Source: Halegenticoccus tardaugens (lineage in GTDB: Archaea > Halobacteriota > Halobacteria > Halobacteriales > Haloferacaceae). Taken from it: a stretch of DNA of 64,000 nt. The position numbers and the translations under genes are program-made. The notes beneath the pieces are model-generated. The model worked only from the letters and a program-made list of their open reading frames with translations, made no database searches and was not told where the DNA came from. The stretch covers positions 744,001 to 808,000 of the forward strand of contig NZ_SDIC01000001.1 in assembly GCF_004116405.1 (NCBI RefSeq). Reading direction: 5' to 3'. Below, piece after piece: positions 32,983-43,279 of this stretch (the stretch's first letter is position 1; every line of letters starts with the position of its first letter).

Positions 32983-33333
32983 ATGAGCAAGACGAATCCG
33001 AGACTCAACAGTCTCATCGCCGAGCTGAAGGCGGTTTCTCGCGAGTCCGGCGCCGGTGTCTGGCAGGACGTCGCGAGCCGCCTCGAAAAGCCCCGGCGCA
33101 CCCACGCGGAAGTCAACCTCGGGCGCATCGAACGGTACGCCCACGAGGACGAAACCGTGATCGTCCCCGGCAAGGTGCTGGGGAGCGGTGTGCTGCGGAA
33201 GAACGTCACCGTCGCCGCCGTCGACTTTTCGGGAACCGCTCGGAAGAAGATCGAACAGGTCGGCGATGCCGTGGCGCTGGAACAGCTAGCCGAACAGAAC
33301 CCCGACGGGACGAACGTGCGGGTGATCCGATGA
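32983..33333 (+). CDS. rpl18e: 50S ribosomal protein L18e
   Basis: A 116-residue eL18 protein, archaeal/eukaryal-specific and related to bacterial L15. Diagnostic stretches are [34 protein letters not shown] and [24 protein letters not shown] strong Shine-Dalgarno GGAGGT at 32971-32976, 6 nt before the ATG, suits translation from a processed transcript that follows tRNA-Leu. The stop overlaps rpl13 by 4 nt. Confidence 0.98.
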   Translation: MSKTNPRLNSLIAELKAVSRESGAGVWQDVASRLEKPRRTHAEVNLGRIERYAHEDETVIVPGKVLGSGVLRKNVTVAAVDFSGTARKKIEQVGDAVALEQLAEQNPDGTNVRVIR

Positions 33334-33800
33334 GCCTCGCGGAGTTCGACGCGGACGTCGTCGTCGACGCCCGCGACTGCATCATGGGTCGCGTCGCGAG
33401 CGAAGTCGCACAGCGCGCGCTTGACGGCGAGCGGGTCGCCGTCGTCAACGCCGAGCGGGCGGTCATCACGGGCTCCGACGAGGACGTGATGAGCGTCTAC
33501 CGTAAGCGCGCGGAGCTCGGTTCAGACCGGGGGCCGTACTACCCGAAGCGGCCGGACCGCATCTTCAAGCGCGCCATCCGGGGCATGCTCCCGTACAAGA
33601 AGCCGCGCGGGCGCGAAGCGTTCGAGAACGTCCGCGTCTACGTGGGCAACCCGTTCGAGGAGGGCCGCGTCGCGCCGGAAGACGGAGAGAGTGTCGAGGC
33701 GATCGTCCTCGACGGCACGTCGCTGGACCGGCTCTCGAACATCAGGTTCGTCTCCCTCGGGGAGATCAGCGAGAAACTGGGTGCTAACGTCACATGGTAA
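33330..33800 (+). CDS. rpl13: 50S ribosomal protein L13
   Basis: A 156-residue uL13, an early large-subunit assembly protein. Core motifs are [39 protein letters not shown] and [36 protein letters not shown]. Starts within the rpl18e stop (ATGA) and overlaps rps9 by 7 nt, so translation is coupled along L18e-L13-S9. Ordinary length for an archaeon. Confidence 0.98.
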   Translation: MSLAEFDADVVVDARDCIMGRVASEVAQRALDGERVAVVNAERAVITGSDEDVMSVYRKRAELGSDRGPYYPKRPDRIFKRAIRGMLPYKKPRGREAFENVRVYVGNPFEEGRVAPEDGESVEAIVLDGTSLDRLSNIRFVSLGEISEKLGANVTW

Positions 33801-34192
33801 CGAACACGAGCGGCAAGAAGAAGACGGCCGTCGCCCGCGCCACCGTGCGCGACGGCGAGGGTCGCATCCGAATCAACTCCCAGCCGGTCGAGCTGGTCGA
33901 ACCGGAGCTGTCGCGGCTGAAGATGCTGGAGCCGTTCCGCATCGCCGGCGACGATCTGCGCGATCGGATCGACGTCGACGTTCGCGTGGACGGCGGCGGC
34001 TTCAGCGGGCAGGCGGACGCGGCCCGGACGGCCATCGCGCGGGGGCTGGTGCAGCACCTGAACGACGCGGAGCTCCGCGACGCGTACATGGAGTTCGACC
34101 GGTCGCTGCTCGTCAACGACGTCCGGCAGTCCGAACCGAAAAAGTGGGGCGGACCCGGCGCTCGCGCGCGCTATCAGAAATCCTACCGTTGA
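33794..34192 (+). CDS. rps9: 30S ribosomal protein S9
   Basis: A 132-residue uS9, whose C-terminal tail reaches the P-site tRNA. It begins [34 protein letters not shown] and ends [14 protein letters not shown], the conserved basic tail with terminal Arg. The start lies inside the rpl13 3' end. A GAGGTGAT Shine-Dalgarno for the next gene begins within its last codons. Confidence 0.98.
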   Translation: MVTNTSGKKKTAVARATVRDGEGRIRINSQPVELVEPELSRLKMLEPFRIAGDDLRDRIDVDVRVDGGGFSGQADAARTAIARGLVQHLNDAELRDAYMEFDRSLLVNDVRQSEPKKWGGPGARARYQKSYR

Positions 34193-34204
34193 GGTGATCC
34201 AATC

Positions 34205-34399
34205 ATGATGATTCCCGTCCGGTGTTTCACCTGCGGCAACGTGGTCGCGGAGCACTGGGAGGAGTACAAGGCGCGCGCCCGCGAGGGAGACGAGGACCCC
34301 GAAGCCGTCCTCGACGAACTCGGCGTGGAGCGCTACTGCTGTCGGCGGATGATGGTGTCGCACAAGGACCTCGTGGACGTCGTCTCCCCCTACCAGTGA
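34205..34399 (+). CDS. rpoN: DNA-directed RNA polymerase subunit N (Rpo10)
   Basis: A 64-residue zinc-bundle subunit, homologous to RPB10, that helps anchor subunits D and L. The zinc ligands are CFTCG near the N-terminus (CxxC) and the CC pair in [12 protein letters not shown] full Shine-Dalgarno GAGGTGAT at 34191-34198 lies 6 nt before the ATG at 34205 and 9 nt before a second ATG at 34208; most homologues start MMIPVRC or MIPVRC, so either may be used. rpoK follows after 2 nt. Confidence 0.97.
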   Translation: MMIPVRCFTCGNVVAEHWEEYKARAREGDEDPEAVLDELGVERYCCRRMMVSHKDLVDVVSPYQ

Positions 34400-34401
34400 C
34401 C

Positions 34402-34581
34402 ATGATCGGGCAACGCTACAACCGCTACGAGAAGGCGCGGATCCTCGGGGCGCGAGCCCTGCAGGTGTCCTACGGCGCGCCGGTGCTCGTCGAGACCGAA
34501 CAGACCGAACCGATTCTCATCGCGGCGGAGGAGTACGACGCCGGCGTCCTGCCCTTCACCGTCAGGCGGGAGGGCAAGTAA
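34402..34581 (+). CDS. rpoK: DNA-directed RNA polymerase subunit K (Rpo6)
   Basis: A 59-residue RPB6/omega homologue that clamps the largest polymerase subunit. [32 protein letters not shown] is the conserved omega-like fold. The start is the ATG just after the rpoN stop; the protein matches the short haloarchaeal form without an acidic N-terminal extension. Enolase begins one nucleotide after the stop. Confidence 0.97.
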   Translation: MIGQRYNRYEKARILGARALQVSYGAPVLVETEQTEPILIAAEEYDAGVLPFTVRREGK

Positions 34582-34582
34582 G

Positions 34583-35788
34583 ATGACGCTCATCACTTCG
34601 ATTTCACTCAGACGAATCCTCGACTCGCGCGGGAATCCCACGGTCGAAGCGGACGTGCTCACGGAGTCGGCCGGCTTCGGCCGCGCGGCGGCCCCGAGCG
34701 GGGCCAGCACCGGCGAGTACGAGGCGATCGAGCTCCCGCCGAGCGAGGCCATCGCGTCGGCGCGAAAGCACGCCATCCCGCGCCTCGTCGGCGAGGTGTA
34801 CGCGGGCGACCAGCGGTCGGTCGACGGCGCGCTCCGCGCGGCCGACGGGACGGACAACTTCTCGGAGATCGGCGCGAACAGCGCGGTCGCCATCTCGATG
34901 GCCGCCGCGAAGGCCGGCGCGGACGTGCTCGGCGCGCCGCTGTACCAGCACCTCGGCGGCGCGTTCCGCGGCGGTAACTTCCCGATTCCCCTCGGGAACG
35001 TCATCGGCGGCGGCGAACACGCGAAGGACGCGACCCACATCCAGGAGTTCCTCGCCGCGCCCGTCGGCGCACCGAGCGTCGCCGAGGCCGTGTTCGCGAA
35101 CGCCGACGTGCACGCGAAAGCGGCCGAGATCCTCGACGACCGAGGCGTTCCCGCGGCGAAGGGCGACGAGGGCGCGTGGGCTCCCGCCGTCGACGACGCG
35201 GACGCGTTCGAGATCATGGCGGAGGCGGTCGACGCCGTGAGCGACGACCGCGGATTCGAGATTCGGTTCGGCCTCGACATGGCCGGCGCGGAGCTGTACG
35301 ACGCCGACGAGGGCGTCTACCGCTACGGCGACGAGACGAAGTCGACCGACGAACAGATCGACTACGTCGCGGGCCTCGTCGACGACTACGACCTCGCGTA
35401 CGTCGAGGACCCCCTCGACGAGAACGACTACGAGGGTTTCGCGGAGCTGACCGACCGCGTCGGCGATCGGACGCTCGTCTGCGGCGACGACCTGTTCGTG
35501 ACGAACGTCGAACGGCTGCGGGAGGGCATCGAGACGGGTGCGGCCAACAGCATCCTGATCAAACCGAACCAGATCGGGACCCTCTCGGACGCCTTCGACG
35601 CGGTCGAGCTGGCGACGGAGCACGGCTACGACGCCGTGATCTCCCACCGGTCGGGCGAAACCGAGGACGCGACGATCGCACACCTCGCCGTGGCGACCGA
35701 CGCGCCGTTCATCAAGACGGGCACGGTCGGCGGCGAGCGAACCGCCAAACTCAACGAACTCATCCGCATCGCGGAGGACGCTGTATGA
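34583..35788 (+). CDS. eno: Enolase (phosphopyruvate hydratase)
   Basis: A 401-residue glycolytic and gluconeogenic enzyme interconverting 2-phosphoglycerate and phosphoenolpyruvate. Marks are [13 protein letters not shown] near residue 11, [12 protein letters not shown], the [22 protein letters not shown] loop, the metal ligands Asp in RFGLDMAG, Glu in [13 protein letters not shown] and Asp in CGDDLFVTN, the catalytic Lys in [10 protein letters not shown], and [19 protein letters not shown]. Its location inside the ribosomal/RNA polymerase operon is a conserved archaeal trait. The stop overlaps rps2 by 4 nt. Confidence 0.98.
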   Translation: MTLITSISLRRILDSRGNPTVEADVLTESAGFGRAAAPSGASTGEYEAIELPPSEAIASARKHAIPRLVGEVYAGDQRSVDGALRAADGTDNFSEIGANSAVAISMAAAKAGADVLGAPLYQHLGGAFRGGNFPIPLGNVIGGGEHAKDATHIQEFLAAPVGAPSVAEAVFANADVHAKAAEILDDRGVPAAKGDEGAWAPAVDDADAFEIMAEAVDAVSDDRGFEIRFGLDMAGAELYDADEGVYRYGDETKSTDEQIDYVAGLVDDYDLAYVEDPLDENDYEGFAELTDRVGDRTLVCGDDLFVTNVERLREGIETGAANSILIKPNQIGTLSDAFDAVELATEHGYDAVISHRSGETEDATIAHLAVATDAPFIKTGTVGGERTAKLNELIRIAEDAV

Positions 35789-36606
35789 GCGAAAACGACA
35801 ACGAAGCACTCGAAACCGCGGAGGAGGAGCTCGACACGGAGCCCACCGGCGAGGCCGGTGCGGAGCCGGAGGTCGACCCCGACGTGGACGCGGAAGAAGA
35901 CCTCCCCACCGACCCGGCCGAGGAGGCCGACGGCGGGGAGTCGGCAGAGACAGAGAACGCACCCGAGGCCGACGACGACCCCGACGAGGGGTCGATGTTC
36001 GACGAGGACGTCATGCCCGACGAGGAGGCCGACCTCCTCATTCCCGTCGAGGACTACCTCGGTGCCGGGGTCCACATCGGGACCCAGCAGAAGACGAAAG
36101 ACATGGAGCGGTTCATCCACCGCGTCCGCGACGACGGGCTGTACGTCCTCGACGTGAGCCGGACGGACGGTCGGATCCGCACGGCCGCGGACTTCCTCGC
36201 CAACTACGACCCGGAGCAGGTGCTCGTCACCTCCTCGCGGCAGTACGGTCGCTTCCCGGCGAAGAAGTTCGCCGACGCGATCGGCGCGCGGGCGCGCACC
36301 GGGCGGTTCATCCCGGGGACGCTCACCAACCCGCAGTACCGCGGGTACATAGAGCCCGACGCGGTGGTCGTCACCGACCCGATCGGGGACTCGCAGGCGG
36401 TAAAGGAGGCCATCACGGTGGGCATCCCGGTCATCGCCATGTGCGACTCGAACAACCAGACGAGCAACGTCGACCTCGTCATCCCGACGAACAACAAGGG
36501 TCGCCGCGCGCTTTCGGTCGTCTACTGGCTGCTCGCCAACGAGACGCTCGACCGCCGCGGTGCCGACACCGTCTACGCCCTCGAAGACTTCGAAGAGGGC
36601 ATCTGA
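35785..36606 (+). CDS. rps2: 30S ribosomal protein S2
   Basis: A 273-residue uS2. The canonical protein begins around residue 83 ([30 protein letters not shown]); the first ~82 residues are a disordered stretch made largely of Glu, Asp, Ala and Pro, longer than the short acidic leaders usual in archaeal S2. The ATG overlapping the enolase stop is used because the acidic tail shows haloarchaeal protein-coding composition. The gene is last in the operon; the mevalonate kinase gene often found after rps2 in haloarchaea is absent. Confidence 0.97.
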   Translation: MSENDNEALETAEEELDTEPTGEAGAEPEVDPDVDAEEDLPTDPAEEADGGESAETENAPEADDDPDEGSMFDEDVMPDEEADLLIPVEDYLGAGVHIGTQQKTKDMERFIHRVRDDGLYVLDVSRTDGRIRTAADFLANYDPEQVLVTSSRQYGRFPAKKFADAIGARARTGRFIPGTLTNPQYRGYIEPDAVVVTDPIGDSQAVKEAITVGIPVIAMCDSNNQTSNVDLVIPTNNKGRRALSVVYWLLANETLDRRGADTVYALEDFEEGI

Positions 36607-36641
36607 ATCGACGCTTCGGCGTTCGCGTTCCCGTTTTCTCG

Positions 36642-36660
36642 CGCTCGTCTCCGGCGAGCG
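36642..36660. terminator. Possible bidirectional terminator between rps2 and the convergent gene
   Basis: CGCTCG (36642-36647) and CGAGCG (36655-36660) form a 6-bp stem with a 7-nt loop. A short T-run (ttttct at 36634-36639) lies just upstream, within the 79-nt gap between convergent genes. Archaeal termination relies mainly on T-runs, so the T-run may matter more than the hairpin. Confidence 0.3.
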
Positions 36661-36685
36661 GCCGGTTCGAGTGGGGCGGGGTAGT

Positions 36686-37078
36686 TCACTCGTCTCGCGG
36701 CCGTCCGGTGAGTTCGTCGAGGCGCTCGAAGTATTCCTCCCGCGGCACCTGATACAGCCCCCGGTAGTCGATCTCCCCCGACGCGAACCGGCGGGCGTAC
36801 GAAATCGCACCCGCGACGGCCGCGTCGCGGGTGTCGTACGTCTCCGTTCCCGCCTCCACCTCCGGTTCGAGAAACAGCGTCACGTGCCACTCGTCGGTCG
36901 GCACCTGCGACGCCCCCGGACGCCGCCGCCGCGAGCCGTTCGTCACGAAGATGGTCGGGAGACACGGGGCGGGGAACCGGTTCGTGTCGAACACGTCCGG
37001 CCGGTACGCGAGGATGCCGCGCCCCTCCGGTTCGTCGTTCCACACCGTCCACCCGTCGGGAAGTCCGTCGAAGCCCAT
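36686..37078 (-). CDS. Conserved haloarchaeal protein, DUF5820-like
   Basis: A 130-residue soluble protein of unknown function. It opens GLPDGWTVWNDEPEGRGILAYRPDVFD and closes ALYQVPREEYFERLDEL-type (here GLYQVPREEYFERLDELTG), a pattern I know from a haloarchaea-restricted family I believe is DUF5820. No catalytic motif is visible. It replaces the mevalonate kinase gene that commonly follows rps2 and is convergent with it. The N-terminus lacks a signal peptide, so a cytoplasmic protein. Confidence 0.75.
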   Translation of the reverse strand: MGFDGLPDGWTVWNDEPEGRGILAYRPDVFDTNRFPAPCLPTIFVTNGSRRRRPGASQVPTDEWHVTLFLEPEVEAGTETYDTRDAAVAGAISYARRFASGEIDYRGLYQVPREEYFERLDELTGRPRDE

Positions 37079-37627
37079 ACGAACCGTTCGTTCCGCGGAC
37101 GCTAATGCGTCACGTTCCCGCCGCGAGAGCGCGTCGCCCGCAACCCTTTCGGTGGTCGCCGTCGTTTCTCGTCACGGGAGACCGATGACGGTGACGCCGA
37201 AGATATATAAGCGGGGGTATCTCGGGTAACCGTCGTCGGTTATCGAGTGGTCCCCGTCACCGTGTTTCACGCGTCGGACTCGGGGGGGTGCCGCCGAATT
37301 CGACGAAACGGTTATATGGGAGCGTATCTCACAGTCTAAATAGTCTCGGTCAGCGCCGACCGGACGACCACTCCCCGCGCCGCCCATCGGTCCCGACGTT
37401 CTGTAGGTTCACGCCGCCGAAAATTCACGCCGCGCGGAATGAGTGGTATGATTGAACATGCCACGGACCGGACACCCACTCCGCAGCGACGGTCGACCGC
37501 GGCAAGAGCGGCGCGTCCGGACGCTCCGATGGCTCTCGACGCGGTCTCTCTCCTGCCTTCTCCCCTCGTGCCGGGTCGCCTTCGACGCGTCCGGCCCGCC
37601 ACAAGACGAGACTCCGTCAGTGATACA
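37079..37627. promoter_or_regulatory. 549-nt intergenic region upstream of the prkA operon
   Basis: No convincing protein gene on either strand. It holds a TATA-like gatatataagc at 37202-37212, followed by an imperfect hairpin (CTCGGGTAACCG / CGGTTATCGAG around TCGT, 37221-37247). A second TATA-like ggttatatggg lies near 37312 and an AT-rich aattc/gattgaac stretch near 37440. A small RNA or a long regulated leader is possible. The frame upstream of prkA is open from 37439 but encodes an Arg-rich, non-haloarchaeal sequence. Confidence 0.5.
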
Positions 37628-39700
37628 ATGAACGGCGAGATCGAAACCCTCGAAGACCTCAGTCAGCACTACCAGGAATCGGTGCCCGCGGACCTGCGGG
37701 AAGCGAAATCGTTCGACTGGTACCTGAAAGAGGTGTACGAAGACCCGCGGATCGCCCGCAACGCGCACCAGCGCGTTGCCGACATGTTCGACCACTACGG
37801 CACCCGGTACGACGAGGACGCCGGCGTGGTCGAATACCTCATGGCCTCGGAGGACCCCCTCCACGACGGGGACAACACCTTCTACGGCCGCGAGGTGCAC
37901 GAATCCATCCACGAGTTCGTGAACAAGGTGAAAAGCGGCGCTCGCGGCCTCGGGCCCGAAAAGCGGATCAAGCTACTGCTCGGTCCCGTCGGATCCGGAA
38001 AGTCCCACTTCGACTCGATGGTACGACGGTACTTCGAGGACTACACCATGCGCGACGAGGGGCGGATGTACACGTTCCGCTGGGTCAACCTCTGCGACGT
38101 CATCAGGGATCAGGACCCGGCGGACGACACCGTCCAGTCGCCGATGAACCAGGATCCGATCGTGTTGCTCCCGCAGGAACAGCGCGACAGGGTGATAGAG
38201 CGGCTCAACGAGGACTTCGACGCCCCCTACACGATCCGAAACGAACAGTCGCTCGACCCCGCGTCGGAGTTCTACATGGACCGACTCTTGGCGTACTACG
38301 ACGACGACCTCCAGGCGGTCCTCGAAAATCACGTCGAGATCATCCGTCTCGTCGCCAGCGAGAACAAGCGTCAGTGCATCGAGACGTTCGAGCCGAAGGA
38401 CAAGAAGAATCAGGACGAGACGGAGCTCACGGGCGACGTCAACTACTCGAAGCTCGCGGTGTACGGCGAGTCCGATCCGCGGGCGTTCGACTACTCGGGG
38501 GCGTTCTGCAACGCCAATCGCGGCATCTTCTCCGGCGAGGAGTTGCTCAAGCTCCAGCGCGAGTTCCTCTACGACTTCCTGCACGCGAGCCAGGAGCAGA
38601 CGATAAAGCCGAAGAACAACCCTCGGATCGACATCGACCAGGTGATCGTCGGTCGGACGAACATGCCCGAGTACCGGGACAAGAAGGGCGACGAGAAGAT
38701 GGAGGCGTTCAACGACCGCACGAAGCGGATCGACTTCCCGTACGTCCTCGAGTACGAACAGGAGGCCGAGATCTACCAGAAGATGCTCCGCAACGCGGAC
38801 GTCCCGTACATGCACATCGAGCCGCACACGCTCGAGATGGCGGGGCTGTTCGGCGTCCTGACGCGCATCGAGGAGCCGGACGGCGAGCGCATCTCGCTGA
38901 CGCAGAAGGCGAAGGCGTACAACGGCGAGATCGACGACAGCGACGACGTCGACGTGAAGAAGCTCCGCGAGGAGGGCGAGGGGAAAGCCGACATCTCGGA
39001 GGGGATGGCCGGCGTCTCGGCGCGGTTCATCGGCGACGAGATCGCAGAGGCGATCATGGACTCGACCCACCGCGGCCGCGATTACCTCAGCCCGCTCACG
39101 GTGTTCAACCACTTCGAGGAGAACCTCGAAAACCACGGCTCCATCCCCGAGGAGAACATCGAACGGTACCACCGCTACCTCGAGATGGTGCGCGAGGAGT
39201 ACAAAGCGCGCGCCATCGAGGACGTCCGCCACGCGCTGGCGTACGACCTCGACGAGATCCGCCGACAGGGCGAAAAGTACATGGACCACGTGATGGCCTA
39301 CATCGACGACGCGACCGTCAAGGACGACCTCACCGGCCGCGAGCAGGAGCCGGACGAGAAGTTCCTCCGCTCCGTCGAGGAGAAGCTCGAGATCCCGTCG
39401 GACCGCAAGGACGACTTCCGACAGGAGGTGTCCAACTGGGTGTCGCGGCGCGCCCGCGAGGGGACGAGTTTCAACCCGCAGGACAACGACCGCCTGCGCC
39501 GCGCGCTGGAGCGGAAACTCTGGGAGGACAAAAAGCACAACATCAACTTCTCGGCGCTGGTGTCCGCGAACGAGCTCGACGACGACGAGCGCAACGCGTG
39601 GATCGACGCGCTCGAAGAGCGGGGCTACTCCCGCGAGGGCGCGCGCGAGGTCCTCGAGTTCGCCGGCGCGGAGGTGGCCAAGGCGGAACTGGAAGCCTAA
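37628..39700 (+). CDS. prkA1: PrkA-family serine protein kinase 1
   Basis: A 690-residue AAA+-related serine protein kinase/ATPase, counterpart of E. coli YeaG and Bacillus PrkA. It begins MNGEIETLEDLSQHYQESVPADL. Walker A is GPVGSGKSHF near residue 119, with the family's nucleotide-binding and C-terminal kinase-like region beyond residue ~540. In bacteria the family acts in starvation, stress and sporulation signalling with YeaH and SpoVR, and all partners follow here in order. A 549-nt upstream region with two TATA candidates suggests regulated expression. The second kinase begins 4 nt downstream. Confidence 0.93.
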   Translation: MNGEIETLEDLSQHYQESVPADLREAKSFDWYLKEVYEDPRIARNAHQRVADMFDHYGTRYDEDAGVVEYLMASEDPLHDGDNTFYGREVHESIHEFVNKVKSGARGLGPEKRIKLLLGPVGSGKSHFDSMVRRYFEDYTMRDEGRMYTFRWVNLCDVIRDQDPADDTVQSPMNQDPIVLLPQEQRDRVIERLNEDFDAPYTIRNEQSLDPASEFYMDRLLAYYDDDLQAVLENHVEIIRLVASENKRQCIETFEPKDKKNQDETELTGDVNYSKLAVYGESDPRAFDYSGAFCNANRGIFSGEELLKLQREFLYDFLHASQEQTIKPKNNPRIDIDQVIVGRTNMPEYRDKKGDEKMEAFNDRTKRIDFPYVLEYEQEAEIYQKMLRNADVPYMHIEPHTLEMAGLFGVLTRIEEPDGERISLTQKAKAYNGEIDDSDDVDVKKLREEGEGKADISEGMAGVSARFIGDEIAEAIMDSTHRGRDYLSPLTVFNHFEENLENHGSIPEENIERYHRYLEMVREEYKARAIEDVRHALAYDLDEIRRQGEKYMDHVMAYIDDATVKDDLTGREQEPDEKFLRSVEEKLEIPSDRKDDFRQEVSNWVSRRAREGTSFNPQDNDRLRRALERKLWEDKKHNINFSALVSANELDDDERNAWIDALEERGYSREGAREVLEFAGAEVAKAELEA

Positions 39701-39704
39701 CACG

Positions 39705-41972
39705 ATGCGACGGAACTACATCCGGGAGGCCGACCGGGCGCTCGACGGCGCGTACGAGGAGCCGATGAGCCTCGCGGAGTACGTCGACGCCGCGTTCGAG
39801 TCGCCCTCGATCGCCTCGCACGCGAGCAAGTACCTCCTCGACGCCATCGAGTCGATGGGGACCCGGACGGTCATAGAGGAGGGCGAAGAGCGCGAGCGCT
39901 ACCGCTTCTTCGACGATCCGCACAACGACGGCGAGCACGCCATCCTCGGCAACACGGCGGTGTTGAACGGGTTCGTCGACGACCTCCGGACCATCGCCGC
40001 AGAACGCGGCAAGGGCGAGAAGATCATCTGGTTCGACGGACCGACGGCGACGGGGAAATCGGAGCTGAAGCGCTGTCTCATCAACGGACTGCGCGAGTAC
40101 TCGAAGACGCCGGCCGGTCGGCGGTACACCGTCGAGTGGAACGTCGCGAACGCCTCCGACACGCGCGGGCTGAGCTACGGCGACGAGGGGATCGACGACG
40201 AGGACGACTGGTACGAAAGCCCCGTGCAGGTCCACCCCTTCGCCGTGTTCCCCCCGGCGGTTCGTCGCCGCCTCCTCGCGGATCTGAACGACACGCTCGA
40301 CGGACACATCCCCGTCGCCACGAACGTCGGTCTCGACCCCTTCTGCCGGGAGGCGTACTCCTACCTGGAGGAGCAGTACCGGCGCGACGGGAAGAGCGAC
40401 CTCTTCTCGGCGATCACCGATCCGAAGCACCTCCGGGTGAAAAACTACGTCGTCGACGTCGGGCGGGGAATCGGCGTCCTCCACTCGGAGGACGACGGTA
40501 CCCCGAAGGAGCGGCTGGTCGGCAGCTGGATGCCGGGCATGCTCCGCGAACTCGACTCGCGGGGGCGGAAGAACCCGCAGGCGTTCTCCTACGACGGCGT
40601 GCTCTCGCAGGGCAACTGCCTCCTCACCATCGTCGAGGACGCGACCCAGCACTCCGATCTCCTTCAGAAGCTCCTCAACGTGCCAGACGAGCACCACGTC
40701 AAGCTCGACAAGGGGATCGGGATGGACATCGACACGCAGCTCGTCATCATCTCGAACCCGGACCTCGACGTGGAACTGGACAAGTTCGCGGATCGCAACG
40801 GACGGGACCCGCTGAAGGCGCTGAAGCGTCGGCTCGATCGCCACGAGTTCCGGTACCTCACGAACCTGAGCCTCGAAACCGAGCTGATCCGCCGGGAGCT
40901 CACGAACGAGACGCCGGTCTGGGAGGCGGAGGCGTACGAGGAACTGAGAGAGCGCATCCGCGCGCCGCTCAGGCTCGACGTGCGGGACGGTCACGGCACC
41001 GTACGCGACCGCGAGCTCGCCCCGCACGCGCTGGAGGCGGCCGCGCTGTACAGCGTCGTCACCCGGCTCGACGCCGAGGACGTGCCGCCGGGATTGAACC
41101 TCGTGGACAAGGCGATCCTCTTCGACCGCGGCTACCTGCAGGAGGGAGACGAGCGCCGCGACGTCGACGAGTTCGACTTCAGCCACGACGGCGACGGCAC
41201 CCACGGCGTCCCCGTCACCTACACCCGCGACATCATCGCGGACCTCCTCCACGGCGACCGCGACCGCCACCACCCGGAACTGCCGGTCGAACTCGTGATC
41301 ATGCCCGACGACGTGCTCGACGCGATGGTCGAGGAACTGGCGGACGCGCCGGTGTTCTCGCGCGCGGAGGCGACGGAGTACGAGGGACGACTGGCGTCGG
41401 TGAAGAGCTACGTCTTCGAACAGCAGGAGACGGACGTGCTCGACGCGTTGCTCGCGGAGAAAGGCGTCGAAGAGGAGACCGTCGCCGAGTACGTAGAGCA
41501 CGTCTACGCGTGGGCCGGCGACGAACAGCTCGAAAGCGAGCACGGGCCGGTCGACCCCGACCCGCTCCTCATGAAACTGTTCGAGACGGAACACCTCGGT
41601 CGGTTCGGCCCCGGCGCGTACGTCGGCAACGAGCCCACGGAGCCCGTCAAGGAGTTCCGCCGCGAGAAGGTCATCACCGCGCTCAACCGCTACGCGTGGG
41701 AGAGCCGCGACGAGGAGTTCTCGGTGTCGAACGTGGACTTCTCGGAGATACCGGTGATAAAGGAAGTGCTCGAAACCTACGACTGGAACGACGTCAGCCG
41801 ACTCTTCGAGGACCTCGACCCGAGACAGTGGAACGATCCGCCGGCGAACACCGAGACCGCGGCGGTCAAGGAAAAGACGATCGCGCACATGACGACGCGC
41901 GGCTACAGCGAGGCGTCCGCCGAACTGACGAGCCGGAAAGTGATGCGCGAGGTGGGGTACAAATGGGACTGA
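39705..41972 (+). CDS. prkA2: PrkA-family serine protein kinase 2
   Basis: A 755-residue paralogue of the preceding kinase, diverged well beyond recent duplication. Walker A is [10 protein letters not shown] near residue 112 instead of GPVGSGKS. Shared features include the [33 protein letters not shown] N-terminus and the [22 protein letters not shown] segment. It may form a mixed AAA+ assembly with kinase 1, an inference from tandem conservation in haloarchaea. The yeaH gene begins 10 nt before its stop, so the set is translationally coupled. Confidence 0.92.
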   Translation: MRRNYIREADRALDGAYEEPMSLAEYVDAAFESPSIASHASKYLLDAIESMGTRTVIEEGEERERYRFFDDPHNDGEHAILGNTAVLNGFVDDLRTIAAERGKGEKIIWFDGPTATGKSELKRCLINGLREYSKTPAGRRYTVEWNVANASDTRGLSYGDEGIDDEDDWYESPVQVHPFAVFPPAVRRRLLADLNDTLDGHIPVATNVGLDPFCREAYSYLEEQYRRDGKSDLFSAITDPKHLRVKNYVVDVGRGIGVLHSEDDGTPKERLVGSWMPGMLRELDSRGRKNPQAFSYDGVLSQGNCLLTIVEDATQHSDLLQKLLNVPDEHHVKLDKGIGMDIDTQLVIISNPDLDVELDKFADRNGRDPLKALKRRLDRHEFRYLTNLSLETELIRRELTNETPVWEAEAYEELRERIRAPLRLDVRDGHGTVRDRELAPHALEAAALYSVVTRLDAEDVPPGLNLVDKAILFDRGYLQEGDERRDVDEFDFSHDGDGTHGVPVTYTRDIIADLLHGDRDRHHPELPVELVIMPDDVLDAMVEELADAPVFSRAEATEYEGRLASVKSYVFEQQETDVLDALLAEKGVEEETVAEYVEHVYAWAGDEQLESEHGPVDPDPLLMKLFETEHLGRFGPGAYVGNEPTEPVKEFRREKVITALNRYAWESRDEEFSVSNVDFSEIPVIKEVLETYDWNDVSRLFEDLDPRQWNDPPANTETAAVKEKTIAHMTTRGYSEASAELTSRKVMREVGYKWD

Positions 41973-43279
41973 GAGAGGACGTCGAACGGTTCCGCGAGGT
42001 CGGCGAGGAGCGCCGCGAGGACTTAAAGGAGTTCATCAGCTACGGCGACCTCGGCGGCAGCGGGCCGAACAGCATCAACATCCCCATCAAGATCGTCGAC
42101 CTCCCGGAGTTCGCCTACGACCGCCGCGACATGGGCGGCGTCGGGCAGGGGCAGGGCGGCACGCCGGACGTGGGACAGCCGGTCGGCCAGCCGCAACCGC
42201 AACCCGGCGACGGCGAGGAGGGCGATCCCGGCGAGGAGGGGGCGGAGCACGAGTACTACGAGATGGACCCGGAGGAGTTCGCCCAGGAGCTCGACGAGGA
42301 ACTCGGGCTCGACCTCGAACCGAAGGGAAAGGAGGTGATAGAGGAGATCGAGGGCGACTTCACGGACGTCACCCGAACGGGACCGAACAGCACCCTCGAC
42401 TTCCAGAAGCTGTTCAAGTCGGGGCTGAAGCGCAAGCTCGCGATGGACTTCGACGAGGACTACGTCCGCGAGGCGCTGAAGGTCGAAGGCGCGACGCCGG
42501 ACGACGTGTTCCGGTGGGCGCGCGAGGAGAACATCCTCGTCTCGCGCGCGTGGGTCGAAGACGCCGCGACTGACATTCCGGAGTCGGAGAAGGACACGTG
42601 GGCGAGCTTCGAGGAGATGATGGAGAACGTCGAGCGGACCTCGACGATGCAGCGCATCCGCCGCGACGGGCTGAAGGACATCCCCTTCCGCCGAGAGGAC
42701 GAGCGCTACCGTCACCCGGAGGTCGTAGAGGAAAAACAAAAGAACGTCGTCGTCGTCAACATCCGCGACGTCTCCGGGTCGATGCGCGAGAAGAAGCGCG
42801 AGCTCGTCGAGCGGACGTTCACCCCGCTCGATTGGTACCTCACGGGGAAGTACGACAACGCGGAGTTCGTCTACATCGCCCACGACGCGGAGGCGTGGCG
42901 AGTCGAGCGCGAGCAGTTCTTCGGCATCCGCTCCGGCGGCGGGACGAAGATCTCCTCGGCGTACCGGCTCGCGAAGGAGATCCTGGAGGAGGAGTACCCC
43001 TGGAACGAGTGGAACCGCTACGTCTTCGCCGCGGGCGACAGCGAGAACTCCTCGAACGACACGCGCGAGAACGTCGTCCCGATCATGCGCGAGATCCCGG
43101 CGAACCTCCACGCCTACGTCGAGACCCAGCCCGGCGGCAACGCGATCAACGCGACGCACGCGGAGGAGGTCGAAAGCTCGCTGAGCGATCAGGGGAACGT
43201 CGTCGTCGCCTACGTCAAGCGCCCGGAGGACGTGGTCGACGCGATCTACCGCATCCTGAGCACGGAGGACGCGTCATGA
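41963..43279 (+). CDS. yeaH: YeaH/YhbH (DUF444) von Willebrand A-domain protein
   Basis: A 438-residue protein of the UPF0229/DUF444 family. After an N-terminal helix it has a Gly/Gln/Pro-rich and acidic linker (about residues 55-95), then a VWA domain whose MIDAS is DVSGSM near residue 272, with downstream [14 protein letters not shown] and AAGDSENSS matching metal-site positions. VWA proteins act as adaptors for AAA+ partners, here presumably the two PrkA kinases. The ATG at 41963 overlaps the prkA2 end by 10 nt, and the stop overlaps the SpoVR start (ATGA). Confidence 0.94.
   Translation: MGLREDVERFREVGEERREDLKEFISYGDLGGSGPNSINIPIKIVDLPEFAYDRRDMGGVGQGQGGTPDVGQPVGQPQPQPGDGEEGDPGEEGAEHEYYEMDPEEFAQELDEELGLDLEPKGKEVIEEIEGDFTDVTRTGPNSTLDFQKLFKSGLKRKLAMDFDEDYVREALKVEGATPDDVFRWAREENILVSRAWVEDAATDIPESEKDTWASFEEMMENVERTSTMQRIRRDGLKDIPFRREDERYRHPEVVEEKQKNVVVVNIRDVSGSMREKKRELVERTFTPLDWYLTGKYDNAEFVYIAHDAEAWRVEREQFFGIRSGGGTKISSAYRLAKEILEEEYPWNEWNRYVFAAGDSENSSNDTRENVVPIMREIPANLHAYVETQPGGNAINATHAEEVESSLSDQGNVVVAYVKRPEDVVDAIYRILSTEDAS

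Noticed and set aside
37439-37627. In-frame 63-residue N-terminal extension of prkA1 from an ATG at 37439
   Set aside because: It is Arg/Pro/Ala-rich and not acidic, unlike haloarchaeal proteins, has no family counterpart, and the start at 37628 matches the PrkA N-terminus.
40136-41962. Continuous frame upstream of yeaH within prkA2
   Set aside because: The translation is Arg-rich nonsense in an alternative frame of prkA2; YeaH starts at 41963.
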